Assembly (NCBI GenBank): GCA_963205275.1
Contig: CAUJIH010000093.1
Span: forward strand, 62,001 to 126,000
Reading direction: 5' to 3'
Length of the DNA: 64,000 nt
Origin: Verrucomicrobiota bacterium
Lineage (GTDB): Bacteria > Verrucomicrobiota > Verrucomicrobiia > Verrucomicrobiales > DEV007
Shown: positions 8,691-21,300 of the stretch, piece after piece
How the letters are laid out: each line of letters opens with the position of its first letter
Numbering within the stretch: the stretch's first letter is position 1
Translations under genes and position numbers: made by a program
The notes under the pieces: generated by a model
Databases searched by the model: none
Told to the model about the DNA's origin: nothing
The model's input: only the letters and a program-made list of their open reading frames with translations

Positions 8691-10132
8691 ATCATCTGAC
8701 TCGCCGTCGTTTCTTTGAAAATTCTGTTATGGCTGCTGCAGCGGCCACTTTGCCCAAGGCTTTGGACGCCGATGATGCCAAAGGGAAAGCCGTCAGTCCT
8801 TCTGAAAAAGTTACTGTCGCCATTCTGGGATGTGGCCATCGCGGAAAAGCGCATGCAAAAAGTTTGGCTTCCCTAAAGGACTGTCAAATCGCCTACATTT
8901 GTGATCCCGACCTCGATCAGGCGGATAGTGTGGCGAATATCCTCACCAAGGAATTGAACTATCCCGCGCCGAAAGTCGTGCAGGATCTCCGCACGATCAT
9001 TGACGATCCCTCGGTGGATGCCATCTTCATCGCCACGCCCAACCACTGGCACTCTCTCGCCGGAATCTGGGCTATGCAGGCCGGGAAGGATGTCTATGTC
9101 GAGAAACCGGTGAGTCATAATGTGGTGGAAGGACGACGACTTGTTGAAGCAGCTCGCAAATACAATCGTATCTGCCAAACCGGTACGCAGAATCGCTCCC
9201 GCAGCGGGATCGTGGAGGCGGTCCAATACATGCACGAGGGTAAGCTCGGCGAGGTGAAACTCGCCCGCAGCATCATTTACGTCGGACGGGGTTCCATTGG
9301 TGGACCAGTGGATACTCCCATGCCTCCCCGACTGGATTATAACCTCTTCGCTGGCCCTGCTCCGCTGGACAAGCTCACTCGTAAAAACTTTCACTACGAC
9401 TGGCACTGGATGTGGCACACTGGCTGTGGAGAGATCGGCAATAACAACGTCCATTCCATCGACATCTGTCGCTGGGGACTCGGTGTGACCGGCCTGGGTC
9501 GTAGCGTGATCACCTACGGCGGACGGCTCGGATACGAAGATGTGGGTGAAACGCCGAACTCTCAGATCGGCATTTTCGATTTCGGAGATAAGGTGATTGT
9601 CTCTGAAACGCGCGGATTAAAGACGGAACCCTATAATCCAGAGATCGCTTCACAGTGGTTCTTTTACGGGACGGAAGGAATTATCGCGAACACTGATCTC
9701 TACGATCTGGATGGCAAGTTGGTCCGTCCCTTCGAGGGCAAGGGAGTCAATCACTTCGCTAACTTCCTCGAAGCCGTACGCAGTCGGAAGCGTGAAGACC
9801 TGCGTGCTGAGATCGAAGAAGGGCACCAGTCCTCCTCTCTCTGCCATATCGCAAATATTTCCTATCGATTGGGTGCCAAGGCGTCCGTCGATGAGATCAA
9901 AGCGGGATTGGGGAAAGCCCACGCCAACGCGCAAGCTGCCGAGGATCTTGAGCGCACAGCGCACTATCTGGCGGCGGCGAAGGTCGACTTGGACAAGACT
10001 CCGCTCACTCTCGGACGCGTCCTCACCGTGGATGGCAATCAGGAGAAATTCCTCAATAACGAGGACGCCAATGCCCTGCTTGCACGCGAATACCGTGCAC
10101 CGTTCACGTTGCCGTCCGAGAGTGAACTCTAA
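8687..10132 (+). CDS. Gfo/Idh/MocA oxidoreductase with Tat-type signal
   Basis: A 481-residue protein. The N-terminus TRRRFF followed by a small-residue hydrophobic stretch is a twin-arginine export signal, typical for PVC-group members that are exported folded with NAD(P). The Rossmann loop is AILGCGHRGKAH near residue 46. YVEKPVSHN near residue 138 is the EKP motif. GCGEIGNNNVHSIDICRW supplies the conserved histidine and aspartate. Its start overlaps the stop of the sialidase-like gene (ATGA), so it belongs to the 6.5-12.1 kb operon. Likely an oxidoreductase acting on a sugar or glycoside in the periplasm; the substrate is unknown. Confidence 0.9.
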   Translation: MNHLTRRRFFENSVMAAAAATLPKALDADDAKGKAVSPSEKVTVAILGCGHRGKAHAKSLASLKDCQIAYICDPDLDQADSVANILTKELNYPAPKVVQDLRTIIDDPSVDAIFIATPNHWHSLAGIWAMQAGKDVYVEKPVSHNVVEGRRLVEAARKYNRICQTGTQNRSRSGIVEAVQYMHEGKLGEVKLARSIIYVGRGSIGGPVDTPMPPRLDYNLFAGPAPLDKLTRKNFHYDWHWMWHTGCGEIGNNNVHSIDICRWGLGVTGLGRSVITYGGRLGYEDVGETPNSQIGIFDFGDKVIVSETRGLKTEPYNPEIASQWFFYGTEGIIANTDLYDLDGKLVRPFEGKGVNHFANFLEAVRSRKREDLRAEIEEGHQSSSLCHIANISYRLGAKASVDEIKAGLGKAHANAQAAEDLERTAHYLAAAKVDLDKTPLTLGRVLTVDGNQEKFLNNEDANALLAREYRAPFTLPSESEL

Positions 10133-10162
10133 GGTGCTCTGAATGTTACTAGCTTTACTCGG

Positions 10163-12055
10163 ATGAACAGACTTTGGTTGGCTCGTGCGATTTCAGCGCT
10201 CTTCGTATGTCTCGTAAGCGCTCCTCTCGTGATGTTCTTGGGAAGCTTAGCCGCTGCCGACAGACCCAATATTCTCTGGCTTGTCAGTGAAGACAATTCC
10301 TTCGAGTGGTTTCACTGCTACGGCAACGAGCAGGCACAGACGCCCAGTCTTGATCGCTTGGCGTCCCAGGGACTCTTCTTCGAACACGCCTATTCCAATG
10401 GCCCCGTCTGTGCTGTCGCTCGCTCAACGCTCCTCCGGGGCATCTACGCCACGACAGCCGGGTCGCAGAATATGCGCAGCCGTCACGTGGTGCCGGATCG
10501 CTATCGAACATATCCCGAATACCTGCGGGAAGCGGGCTATTACTGCTCGAATCATGTCAAGACAGATTACAACGCCAAGGGGAATGACGCTCGATTCTGG
10601 AACGACTCTTCAAAGAAAGCACATTATAAGAATCGGCCCGAAGGCAGCCCCTTCTTTGCCGTTTTCAATTTCACCGAGACGCACGAAAGCAGTCTTTTCG
10701 ATGACAAGCCAATGAAGCCGGAGCGTCTGGACCCAAGGACCTTGACTCTGCCACCCTATCTGCCAGATCTTCCCGAGATTCGGCTCGATTATGCTCGATA
10801 CTCGGATCGCATTACGACGATGGATGCGCAAATCGGCAAATTTCTCGAAGACCTGAAACAGGCCGGTCTAGCCGATGACACCATCGTGATTTACATGGGG
10901 GACAACGGAGGCGTGTTGCCACGTGGGAAGCGCTATCTCTATGACACAGGGGTTCGTATTCCTCTCATCATCTCAATCCCTCCGAAGTTTCAGTATTTAT
11001 CCCCCTTCCCGATGGGATCGCGCGTGAGCGAATGCGTCTCCTTCGTCGATTTTCTCCCCACTTTTCTCTCGCTGGCGGGAATCGAAGTTCCTGATTCTCT
11101 TCAAGGCCGCGCCTTCCTAGGAAAAGGGCGTCAATCCCCGGAATCAGACGCCGAGGTTTTCCTCTTCGCGGATCGCTTTGATGAATTCTATGGGATGCGT
11201 CGGGGACTCACCGACGGACGGTGGAAATATATCCGCCGCTTTCGCCCGGATCGTCCCGCAGCCCCCTACAGCGCATACCAGTTCGGGCAGCCCGGATGGC
11301 GATCCTGGCGTACGGCGTGGCAGGAAGGCGAGCTTTCTGGTCGCTTCAAAGAGATCTGGGAAACGCCCCAAGTGACGGAGGAACTCTATGATATCTCCTC
11401 TGATCCTTGGGAAATTCATAATCTGGCAACCGATGCCGATCATCTCGAAAAACTGTCTCAAATGCGTCAGCGACTGAAGGACATCATGCTCTCGACACGT
11501 GATACAGGTATTATCCCCGAACCTCTGTATCCGGAACTTGCCGCAGGCTCCAGCATCGCTGACTATGCGCAGAGTCAGAAATTCGATGCCGCTGGCACGC
11601 TCGATCTCGCCTTCGCCGCCAGTGATGCCAACCCGAAGAATTCTACTCAACTGAAGGCGGCACTTTACGCTGCCGAACCCGCTCAGCGCTACTGGGGCCT
11701 GATGGGACTCGCAATTCTCGGCGTGCGGGAGGCATCTGCCCTTCCTGAAGTGCGAAAACTGCTGGAGGATCCATACTCCACCATTCGCAGCACCGCTGCC
11801 TACACTCTCTGGAAGCTGGGAGACAAGAAGGAGGCGACGAAGAGCATTTTGTCGGAAATCGGACGAAAGGAAATTACATCCCTGTCACTATTTTGGGCGC
11901 TGAACATCGTTCACGATCTGAAGCTAGCCTCCCAACTCCCCGAGGGCTGGGAGCAGAATTTGGGAGTCGAGGAAGATCAAATGAGCAAGAGTGACACCGG
12001 CATGGTCTACGTGAAGCGAATCCAAGGCATTCTGCAAAAAGAGCGGAATCAGTAG
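10163..12055 (+). CDS. Secreted sulfatase with C-terminal HEAT-like repeats
   Basis: A 630-residue protein with a signal peptide (cleavage near AAAD). RPNILWLVSEDNS at residues 34-46 starts the alkaline-phosphatase-like sulfatase fold. The nucleophile site is C83-A-V-A-R87: the cysteine to be converted to formylglycine and the arginine are present, but the proline or alanine of CxPxR is a valine. YMGDNGG near residue 247 is the second metal site. After about residue 500, two helical repeats (AQRYWGLMGLAILG, IRSTAAYTLWKLG) look like HEAT or PBS repeats, an add-on seen in PVC sulfatases. It desulfates sulfated sugars in the periplasm. It lies 30 bp after the oxidoreductase, probably in the same operon. 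Confidence 0.9.
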   Translation: MNRLWLARAISALFVCLVSAPLVMFLGSLAAADRPNILWLVSEDNSFEWFHCYGNEQAQTPSLDRLASQGLFFEHAYSNGPVCAVARSTLLRGIYATTAGSQNMRSRHVVPDRYRTYPEYLREAGYYCSNHVKTDYNAKGNDARFWNDSSKKAHYKNRPEGSPFFAVFNFTETHESSLFDDKPMKPERLDPRTLTLPPYLPDLPEIRLDYARYSDRITTMDAQIGKFLEDLKQAGLADDTIVIYMGDNGGVLPRGKRYLYDTGVRIPLIISIPPKFQYLSPFPMGSRVSECVSFVDFLPTFLSLAGIEVPDSLQGRAFLGKGRQSPESDAEVFLFADRFDEFYGMRRGLTDGRWKYIRRFRPDRPAAPYSAYQFGQPGWRSWRTAWQEGELSGRFKEIWETPQVTEELYDISSDPWEIHNLATDADHLEKLSQMRQRLKDIMLSTRDTGIIPEPLYPELAAGSSIADYAQSQKFDAAGTLDLAFAASDANPKNSTQLKAALYAAEPAQRYWGLMGLAILGVREASALPEVRKLLEDPYSTIRSTAAYTLWKLGDKKEATKSILSEIGRKEITSLSLFWALNIVHDLKLASQLPEGWEQNLGVEEDQMSKSDTGMVYVKRIQGILQKERNQ

Positions 12056-12228
12056 AGAATCGAGCAATCAGTTTCGCTTCTCTAAGGATCGACCGATCTG
12101 AAAGGGAGGGCGAACAATGCCCAAGAGAATCGCGAACAGCGACTCCAGTAAAGTCGGACGTTTTGGTGGTGGTATTCGGTGAATAAATCGCTACCTTTCT
12201 GCCTTACGAGAGTTTTCTGATAATTCGG

Positions 12229-13974
12229 ATGAATGGGAGTATCGAACGGCGGTTGGCGGGCATCCTCGTGCCCATCTTTTCTCTCCGAGGCGAGCGCGAT
12301 CTGGGGATCGGCGATATCGCTTCGATGCGAGATTTTGTGAAATTTGCGTCGGAGACGGGATTTGGATTCATCCAAGTGCTGCCGATCAACGAAACCGGAC
12401 CGGACAATAGCCCCTACAATGCGATCAGCTCCGTCGCGATCGAGCCGATGACGCTGGATTGCACTCCGAAAGGACTCAAGGATCTCTCAGAACTGGCATT
12501 TTCTGAAGCGATTAAAAACTACGATCTGGAAGCTCTCAATACGGGGCCGGTTCAATATGCGATCGTGCGAAAGCTGAAGCACTCCCTCCTGCGACTAGCA
12601 TACGAAAACTTCTGCGAGACCGCCGTCGGACGCATTGATGTGCGTGCTTCGGATTTTGAAGATTTTTGTAAACGTGAAGCCGCTTGGCTCAATGATTACT
12701 GTCTGTTCCGTCTGCTCATGGAGAGGGAAGGGGGGAGCCAGCTCTGGACTGAGTGGTGGGAGGAGTATCGAGTGAAATCATCCGCTTTGACCAGAATCGT
12801 CGAGGAGGCGAAGACGAACGCAAAGCAGATCGATCACGAGCTGCGCTACTATGCCTATGTCCAATGGATTGCCCATTCTCAGTGGGCTGAGCTTCGCGGT
12901 TTTGCAGAGGCGAATCAGGTCTGTCTGATGGGTGATATCCCCTACGGAATCAGTCTCTACAGCGCGGATGTCTGGGCGGATCGAGAGATCTTCGATCTCG
13001 ATTGGTATGGCGGCGCGCCGCCCGAAACTTTGTTCAAGGACGATGAGTTCGTTCAGAAGTGGGGGCAAAACTGGGGAATTCCTCTGTATCACTGGGATGT
13101 GCTGGAGCAGCAGAACTTCAGCTGGTGGCGGCGACGGATCGAGAAGACCGCAGAAATCTTCGCGATGTTTCGTGTCGATCACACACTGGGATTTTACCGA
13201 ATTTATTCATTTCCTTGGAATCCGGTTCGGAATGCCGAGTTTCTTCCTCTATCGCACGAGGAGGCTGCAGCTCGATGTGGCGGTCGTTTGCCCTGCTTTC
13301 GACCTCGTCCGGACGATAACGACGAGGAGAAGACAGCCAATCGCAGTGAGGGCGAGAAGTACTTGCGGATGATCCAGGACGCAGCGAATGGGGCGGAAGT
13401 GATCGCAGAAGACTTAGGGACGGTGCCTGATTACGTGCGCCCGTCTCTCGCTTCGCTTGGAATCGCGGGAATGAAAGTGCCGCAGTGGGAATTCGTCGAC
13501 GGTCGTGTGTGTCCCGGCTTTCAGTATCCGAATCTCTCCTTCGCCACCTATGCCAGTCACGATCATGCTCCGATGCGGGCGCAGTGGGAGCAACAGTTGG
13601 AACAAATGCATCAGGCCTCACCGGACAGCGGTGATTACTGGAGTGCCCGCCATTTTCTGGAGACTCTTTGTATTTTCGCGGGAATTGAGCGACATGGAGA
13701 CGAGATTCCCGAGTACAGTGAGGAAGTGTGGCACAAGCTATTTCGCGAACTTTCTTTCTCTCATTCAGATCGCATCGCGGTGATGATCAATGATCTGTTG
13801 ATGGAAACCGAGCGCATCAATGTACCCGGTGTTTTGGACGGGACCAACTGGAGCTATCGAGTTCCGGTGACAGGACGCGAGCTAGCACATGGGCTTGAGT
13901 ATGAAAATCTGCGGACGACTTTGAAAAATCTCTTGAATGAGACGGGCCGTTCGCGAAAGGTTTCTGCCCCCTGA
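12229..13974 (+). CDS. malQ: 4-alpha-glucanotransferase (amylomaltase, GH77)
   Basis: A 581-residue cytoplasmic enzyme that moves alpha-1,4-glucan segments between maltodextrins. [22 protein letters not shown] and [18 protein letters not shown] are the usual GH77 N-terminal signatures. [14 protein letters not shown] near residue 315 carries the catalytic nucleophile aspartate, [13 protein letters not shown] near residue 392 the acid/base glutamate, and [10 protein letters not shown] near residue 442 the third acid region. The length matches bacterial MalQ. The 173-bp gap before it holds no gene I can support. The next gene, mdh, starts 103 bp downstream. Confidence 0.95.
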   Translation: MNGSIERRLAGILVPIFSLRGERDLGIGDIASMRDFVKFASETGFGFIQVLPINETGPDNSPYNAISSVAIEPMTLDCTPKGLKDLSELAFSEAIKNYDLEALNTGPVQYAIVRKLKHSLLRLAYENFCETAVGRIDVRASDFEDFCKREAAWLNDYCLFRLLMEREGGSQLWTEWWEEYRVKSSALTRIVEEAKTNAKQIDHELRYYAYVQWIAHSQWAELRGFAEANQVCLMGDIPYGISLYSADVWADREIFDLDWYGGAPPETLFKDDEFVQKWGQNWGIPLYHWDVLEQQNFSWWRRRIEKTAEIFAMFRVDHTLGFYRIYSFPWNPVRNAEFLPLSHEEAAARCGGRLPCFRPRPDDNDEEKTANRSEGEKYLRMIQDAANGAEVIAEDLGTVPDYVRPSLASLGIAGMKVPQWEFVDGRVCPGFQYPNLSFATYASHDHAPMRAQWEQQLEQMHQASPDSGDYWSARHFLETLCIFAGIERHGDEIPEYSEEVWHKLFRELSFSHSDRIAVMINDLLMETERINVPGVLDGTNWSYRVPVTGRELAHGLEYENLRTTLKNLLNETGRSRKVSAP

Positions 13975-14077
13975 AGCGACACAAGTTGTGTGGAGTTCGA
14001 ATCGTGGGGATCGCATTTTCTCTCCCATTTTTCATCAGTCCGCCTTCTTTCTTCTCGTAGCAGTTCTCTTATTCTTT

Positions 14078-15067
14078 ATGAAAACTCCCATTCGTGTAGC
14101 AGTGACCGGCGCGGCTGGTCAAATCGGTTATTCTCTCCTGTTTCGTATCGCCAGCGGGTCGATGTTCGGTCCGGACCAGCCCGTGGCTCTGAATTTGATC
14201 GAAATCGAGCCAGCGATGAAGGCGCTGGAGGGTGTGGTCATGGAGTTGGATGACTGTGCGTTCCCTCTCCTGACGGATATTCGTGCGACAGCCAGCTTGG
14301 ACGAGGGCTTCTCCTCGGTGAACTGGGCGCTGTTGGTCGGCAGTGTGCCGCGCAAAGCGGGAATGGAACGCAAGGATCTCCTCGGGATCAACGGAAAAAT
14401 TTTCACAGGCCAAGGACAAGCGATCGCCCGTAATGCTGCGTCGGATATCCGCACTCTGGTGGTCGGAAATCCTTGCAATACAAACTGTCTAATCGCGATG
14501 AACAGTGCGCCGGAGATCCCCAAAGAGCGCTGGTTCGCGATGACTCGTCTCGACGAGAACCGTGGGAAGACGCAGATCGCTCGGAAGGCTGGCGTACATG
14601 TCACGGATGTGACGAATCTGGCGATCTGGGGGAATCACTCGTCCACGCAATATCCAGATTTTTACAATGCGCAGATCGGTGGAAAGCCTGTGACCGAGGT
14701 AATCAGTGATCACGACTGGCTGCAAGGTGAATTCATCGAAACGGTTCAAAAGCGCGGGGCGGCGATCATCGCGGCTCGCGGAGCCTCGTCAGCAGCGTCA
14801 GCAGCGAATGCCATCGTCGATACGGTCCGCAGTCTTACAGTGCCGACTCCATCGGGTGACTGGTTTAGCGTAGCCGTCTGCTCTGATGGATCCTATGATC
14901 TCAATCGAGGACTCATGATTTCCTACCCGATCCGCACCGACGGTTCGTCTTGGGAGATCGTGCAAGGCGTCCCAGTGAATGACTTCAGCCGTGCCAAAAT
15001 TTCGGCGACAGTACAGGAATTACAGGAAGAGCACGATGCGGTCGCGGATCTTCTTCCAAAGGGGTAA
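14078..15067 (+). CDS. mdh: Malate dehydrogenase
   Basis: With the ATG at 14078 the protein is 329 residues and starts directly with the NAD-binding strand ([15 protein letters not shown]), as expected for the soluble GxxGxxG type. The open frame reaches back to 13937 inside malQ, but those 47 codons are not part of the family. Substrate-binding and catalytic features are present: [38 protein letters not shown], and the catalytic histidine in [12 protein letters not shown]. It oxidises malate to oxaloacetate with NAD in the TCA cycle. Confidence 0.96.
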   Translation: MKTPIRVAVTGAAGQIGYSLLFRIASGSMFGPDQPVALNLIEIEPAMKALEGVVMELDDCAFPLLTDIRATASLDEGFSSVNWALLVGSVPRKAGMERKDLLGINGKIFTGQGQAIARNAASDIRTLVVGNPCNTNCLIAMNSAPEIPKERWFAMTRLDENRGKTQIARKAGVHVTDVTNLAIWGNHSSTQYPDFYNAQIGGKPVTEVISDHDWLQGEFIETVQKRGAAIIAARGASSAASAANAIVDTVRSLTVPTPSGDWFSVAVCSDGSYDLNRGLMISYPIRTDGSSWEIVQGVPVNDFSRAKISATVQELQEEHDAVADLLPKG

Positions 15068-15116
15068 GGAAAGGAATGTACCGATTCAAGAGGGTCGGCT
15101 CGAGGATCAAACCCTG

Positions 15117-15145
15117 TTGACTCATTAGCTTTGTGCGGCTATGAA
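15117..15145 (+). promoter_or_regulatory. Candidate sigma-70 promoter for the megasynthase gene
   Basis: TTGACT (15117-15122) and TATGAA (15140-15145) are separated by exactly 17 bp and lie about 175 bp upstream of the synthase start, in a 253-bp spacer with no gene. The match is 5/6 and 4/6 to the consensus. This is pattern evidence only. Confidence 0.4.
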
Positions 15146-15320
15146 AAGCCAAAATACGGACTTTTGGAGTTCGGTTTTTCGTGTGTTTCTAGTTTCTGCA
15201 TAATCTTAGCTAATTATTTATGCTTCACTGAGCAAAAAGTTCCGCAAAATTTGCCTTCTTTCCTCCCGTGAGTTGATCTCGACTCGTTTTGATCTTTGAT
15301 CCCGTTTTTCCTTCGTCATC

Positions 15321-18300
15321 ATGTCCCCATCCCCCGAGACTCGAGAGCCGCTGGCCATCATAGGAATCGGCTGCCGCCTGCCTGGTGGTGTCGATAGTGC
15401 TGAATCGTTTTGGCACTTCCTGACTGAGTCAAAGTCCGGCATCGTCCCTGTGCCTTCAGATCGCTGGAACAGAGATCGCTGGAGTCACGAGAATGTGGAC
15501 ATTCCTGGGAAAATGGTCACGAAGTGGGGAGGCTTCATTCGTGATTTTGATCAATTTGACGCTCAGTTTTTTGGAATCTCTCCACGCGAAGCCTTGCGCA
15601 TGGATCCTCAGCAGCGCTGGCTGCTCGAGACCGCATGGGAGTCTCTGGAGGACGCGGGGATTCCGCCGTCGACACTCAAGGGAACTGATACGGCAGTTTT
15701 CGTCGGGATCGCTTCGAACGATTATTCGAAAGTCGCCCAAAGCGATCCTCGCAATGTGGACGTGCATACGAACTCTGGCAGCACGCTGTCCATCGCGTCG
15801 AATCGCATCGCGTATCTTCTCGATTTCCGAGGCCCTGCCGTGTCAGTCGATACGGCTTGTTCTTCCGCGCTGGTGGCGATCAATCTCGCTTGTCAGAGCA
15901 TTTGGCTCGGCGAGGCATCGATGGCGCTGGCGGGTGGGGTGAACGCACTGCTGACACCGGATGCCTCCATAGGATTCTCGAAGGCTTCCATGCTCTCGCC
16001 CACCGGACAGTGCTTCGCCTTCGACGACAGGGCGAACGGGTACGTGCGTGGAGAAGGCGCGGGCATGTTTACGATCAAAAAGCTCTCCGATGCAGAGCGT
16101 GATGGAGATCGCATTTACTGTACGATCCGTGCGGCGGTGATCAATCAGGATGGAACGACCTCATCGATGACTGTTCCCGGGGTTGAGACTCAAGCGCACA
16201 TGCTGGAGCACGCGCTCGCGGAGGCGGGAATCGAGCCTCGCCAAGTCCGCTACATGGAGGCGCACGGCACGGGGACTCCCGTGGGTGATCCCATCGAGAC
16301 GCGGGCGCTCGGCATGGTGCTCTCTCAGGGACGAGCGAAGGACGACCCTTGTCTGATCGGATCGGTTAAGACGAACATTGGTCACTTGGAATCGGGATCT
16401 GGAGTGGCCGGGGTTGCCAAGGCGGCGTTGTCGCTCTATCACGACGCGATTCCGCCGAATCTCAACTTTGAACGACCCAATCCCAACATCCCCTTCGACG
16501 AGTTCAATCTGAAGGTGGTAACGGAGCTTCAGCCGATTCCGCACTTAGATGGCTTGCCTCCTGTCGTGGGAGTTAACAGCTTCGGTTTCGGAGGGACGAA
16601 TTCACATATTCTGCTCGGAGCCGCTCCTGTGAGGGAGGAAAAATCTCCCTCAACTGGAGAAGCTGCCAATCGGCCTGTCCTCCTGCCTCTCTCTGCACGC
16701 ACGGATGCTGCGTTGCGTGACACTGTGATCCGCTGGCGTCATTTCCTGCACGACTCCGACGGCTCGCTCGGTGAAATCTCCGCTGCCGCAGGTCTCCGTC
16801 GAGAGCATCACGACTTCCGCCTCGCTGTCGTCGGTAAGAATCGTGACGATTTGCTTCGCAGAATGACCGAGTGGTTGTCCGAAGGTGATCGCGCTGGGAC
16901 GGTTTACTCTGGACGTCCTATCGCACATCCCTCGCCTCTCGTCTTCGTTTATACGGGCCAAGGAGCGCAGTGGTGGAAAATGGGACAGGATTTGCTTCGG
17001 CGCGAACCCGTGTTTCGCCGCACTCTGGAGGAGATCGATTCGCACCTAAAGCCGCTCGCTGGGTGGTCTCTGATCGAGGAAATGACGCGAGATGAAGCGG
17101 ATTCACAGATCAACCGTACGAACATTGCTCAGCCCGCCATCTTCGGGCTGCAGGTAGCTTTGACCGAATTGTGGAAGTCTTGGGGAATCGAGCCGTCGAA
17201 AGTGATCGGTCACTCGGTCGGAGAAGTCGCTGCAGCTTATGTTGCAGGGGTCTATACAATACAGGATGCGGTGACGGTGATCTACCATCGCTCGCGTCTG
17301 CAGGACACTACGGGCGGGCATGGGCGCATGGTCGCCGTCGGACTCTCCGCCGCAGAGGCGCGAAAGGTGATCGCCGGGCGCGAGGAGCAAATCGAGATCG
17401 CGGTGATCAACAGCCCCGGCTTGGTGACGCTGGCGGGTGATACGGCACCGCTAGAGGAACTGGTCGCTGGACTCGAGGAGCAAGGAAAATTCGTGCGTTG
17501 GCTGCGGATCGACTACGCCTTCCATACGCATCAGATGGACCCGATTCGGGAGGAACTCCTAGAGACACTGAAGGGCATCAAGCCTCGTCCTACCACTATT
17601 CCTTACATTTCCACTGTGACCGGAGGCGTTTGCGAAGGCACGAAACTCGATGGCGAATACTGGTGGAAAAATGTGCGCGGCACCGTGCTGTTCGCCCCGG
17701 CGATCAGCGGGCTGGTTCGCGCGGGCGAAGACTCTTTCCTGGAGATCGGCCCCCACCCAGCCCTCCACAATCCTATTCTCGAATGCCTTTCTGAGCAGAG
17801 CCGAAAGGACTTTTACTTCTCCAGTCTTCGCCGGAAAGCGGACGAGTCAGAAGAAATGATGGGCAATCTGGCTCGCCTCCATCTCCATGGCTACGAAATT
17901 AACTGGCGAGAAGTGAATCAGGCCTCTGGAGCGCCCGTCCGCCTGCCCACCTACGCATGGCAGCACGAGCGGTTCTGGCTGGAATCTGCGGAAGGTCGCT
18001 ATCTGCGTTGCGCTCCCGAGGAGCACCCGCTGCTGGGACTCGTCCATTTGGCGGCGAAACCCACTTGGCGTTTCAATCTCGACCCACGCTATTTCACTTG
18101 GTTGGACGATCACCGCTTCTGGAACAGTGTCGTTTTCCCAGCAGCCGGTTACGGCGAGATCGGACTGGCCGTTGCTCGCAAGTTATTTCCTGGTGAACAC
18201 TATGCCGTGGAAGAGCTGGTGATGAAGAAGGCGCTCTTCGTCTCCGACGAAAAAGTGCCTCTGATCGAAGTTCAGTTTGATTCCGATACGAAGGTTTTTC

Positions 18301-21300
18301 AGATATTCAGTTCCACTGGTGATTATAAAGAGTGGGACCTGAACGCTCAAGGAATCCTGCGGAAGCTACCTGTCCCACAGGATGCTAAAGTCGATCTGGC
18401 CGCGATCCGGGCGAGATTGCCGCGCCACTTCGATCATCAGGAGTACTACGAGGACTACGCAAAAGCGGGCTATCAGTTCCGTCCTCTCTTCCAGCACTTA
18501 CAGAATGTCTGGCGAACGGACGGAGAGTCGCTGGCTGAGATCGTGGCACCGGAAGGTCTGCTGAGTTCTATTCCGGATTACCACTTTCATCCCGCCGTAC
18601 TCGACGCCTGCTTCCACACAGTGAAAGGCGGTCAGGTGATTCCCGACGGCGCACTGGGAACAGATTATTTTTATCTACCGGCCTCTATTCGCAGCATTCG
18701 ACTCTACGTCGAACGCCCACCGCAACGCCTTTGGGGCCATGCTCGCGTCGATTCGACCAATGATCGCGAATACATCTCGGCAGACATCCGCGTCTATGAC
18801 GACGGCGGACGCTTGGTCGCTGAAATCTACGGATTCCGGGCGGATCGAGTCGAGCAGAATTCGAGCGACGACTTGGAGAAATGTCTCTATCTCTCCACTT
18901 GGGAGCCATTGATGTTGAAAGGATCGCGTACCAAGGGAAGCGCTGAACTGCCCGATCCCGCACAGTGGGTCGCGGCGGCCAATGTGAACCTCTCGCAGTT
19001 GTACTCAGAAAGAAAACTCTCCCTGCACTACGACAAGTTCATCCCGGCGCTGGAGGAAATTTCCCGCCAGTTCATCGTCAATGCATACATCGATCTCGGC
19101 TGGTCTCCGCAGGAAGGAGATCAGGTAACGGTCTCGGGATTGCTCGACGACTTGTTGATCGCCGGACACTATCGCAGGCTCGTATTTGCCCATCTGACAG
19201 CCTTGGAGAAGGGCGGATTCCTCGAGTCAGTCGGCGAGGAGGAGTGGCGCGTCGTCGAGAAGCCCGATCACGAGGACGCCGTGCAGTGGCTAGATCTCCT
19301 CTGTCGGGAGCTGCCTGACTTTGCTTCAGAGGGCGAATTGCTACGCCTCTCAGGACCACATCTCGCTGCAATTCTCAGCGGAGAGAAAGACCCGCTGCAA
19401 GCACTGTTTCCCGGCGGATCGTCCGCAGCGATGGAGCGCTTCTATCGCGAGGGAGCGGATTTCCCTGTCATCAATGAGCAAATTCGGTACGCACTAGACG
19501 ATGCCATAGCGCAGGTTCCGGCTCGTCGGGCCGTGCGCGTCCTTGAAGTCGGGGCCGGCACTGGTTCTCTGACCAGTCAGATTCTGCCTGTATTCCCGTC
19601 AGATCGCACAGAATATTGCTTTACCGATAACGGACCCAGTTTCCTACAGAGCGCCCAAGATCGCTTTCAGGAGAAGTATCCTTTCGTCGAATACAAAGTG
19701 TTCGACTGTGAGAAAGATCCCGAGAGTCAAAACCTCGAAGCTCATGGCTTTGATATTGTATTGGCTTCGAACGTGATCCATGCCACCGCCGATCTAAAGG
19801 CGACGTTGGCTAATCTCCGCCGTTGTTTGGCACCTGGAGGAATTCTTCTTCTGCTCGAGGTTACTTGGAGTCGATCTGCGCTCGACAATGTGTTCGGACT
19901 TCTTTCCGGCTGGTGGCGTTTTACCGACACCGATCTACGCTCTCGCAGCGCTCTTTTGTCTCGCCAAGGCTGGGAGAATCTGCTTGGAGAGGTGGGATTC
20001 CTAGAAGCGACCAGCTTCGTAAGCTCTCCTGAGAGGGGAGAAGATCAGCAGGCCTGTCTTGTCGCTCGTGCCCCTGAAATCGTAGCCTCCGAGACCGATG
20101 CTGATTCTGAAGTCAATTCCCCTGTCGAGCAGAACCGTGAAGTCTGTCTGGTCGTCGAGGATCAGTCGGGAGTCGGTCAACATCTCGCCACCACGATCAT
20201 GGCGAGCACTCCGGGAGCCATTGCGCGCCTGATCGGCGGTTCCATCGATGATATCGAGACGGCAATCCAGAATGTCGAATCCTCCGGTGCGACTGTCAGC
20301 ACTTTGGTGTACACTCTCGCTCTGGATCATCCTCGCGCCGATCAGCTCGATACGCTTCGCCTGAATGAAGCGCAGAATACGGGAGTCCGCGCTGCTCATG
20401 ATCTGTTCAAACTCATAACTGAACGAGACTGGTCGCACCGTCCGCGCATTTTCTTCCTGACCCGTGGCACCATGCCGGTGTTGCCAAAGGACGCGCTCTC
20501 TGGACTGGCGTCCGCTCCGCTGACCGGATTCCTCCGGGTGGCAAATAACGAGCAGCCTGACTTCCATTGGACTCAAATTGATCTGGACGGCGTAGCTGGA
20601 GAGTTCGAAGTCGAGGATTTGCTCGCTGAGATGAATGGTCCGACCGCCGAGCACGAAATCGCATTCCGTGGAAATGGGCGCTATGTCCGTCGCGTCCACA
20701 GGACGAAGAACGAAGAACTGCCCCCTCGGCGAAGAAATGCTGTCCTGCCAAATGGCAACGTGATTCCCTATCGTCTGCAAATCGATAAGCCGGGCATTTT
20801 GACCCACCTTAGCCTCAATCGCACGCTTCGCCGTGTGCCGGGGCCGGGAGAGATCGAAATATTGGTCAAAGCTGGTGGAATCAACTTCCGCGACGTGATG
20901 AAGGCGCTGGGAATTTACCCAGGGCAACCCGTAGATCTGAAGTGGCTTGGTGACGACTTTTCAGGAATCGTGACTCGTGTGGGCAAGGGTGTTGAGGATT
21001 TGAAACCCGGCGACCCAGTGGTGGGGATGGCACCCTACTGCTTCCGAAGCTACGTCACCGTGCATCGCAATATGGTCTTCCGGAAGCCCGCAGCTATGAG
21101 CTTCGTCGATGCTGCGACCTTGCCGACCGTATTCCTGACTTCGCACTACGCCATCAATGAGCTGGCCCGTATGGAACCGGGCGAGAGCATCCTCATCCAC
21201 GCCGGAACCGGCGGAGTGGGACAGGCGGCGATCCAAATTGCGAAACACCTCGGACTAACGATCTTTTCGACTGCCGGGAGTCCAGAGAAGCGTCAGCTCC

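Noticed and set aside
13937-14077. Longer malate dehydrogenase start within malQ
   Set aside because: The extra 47 residues overlap malQ in another frame and are not part of the enzyme fold.
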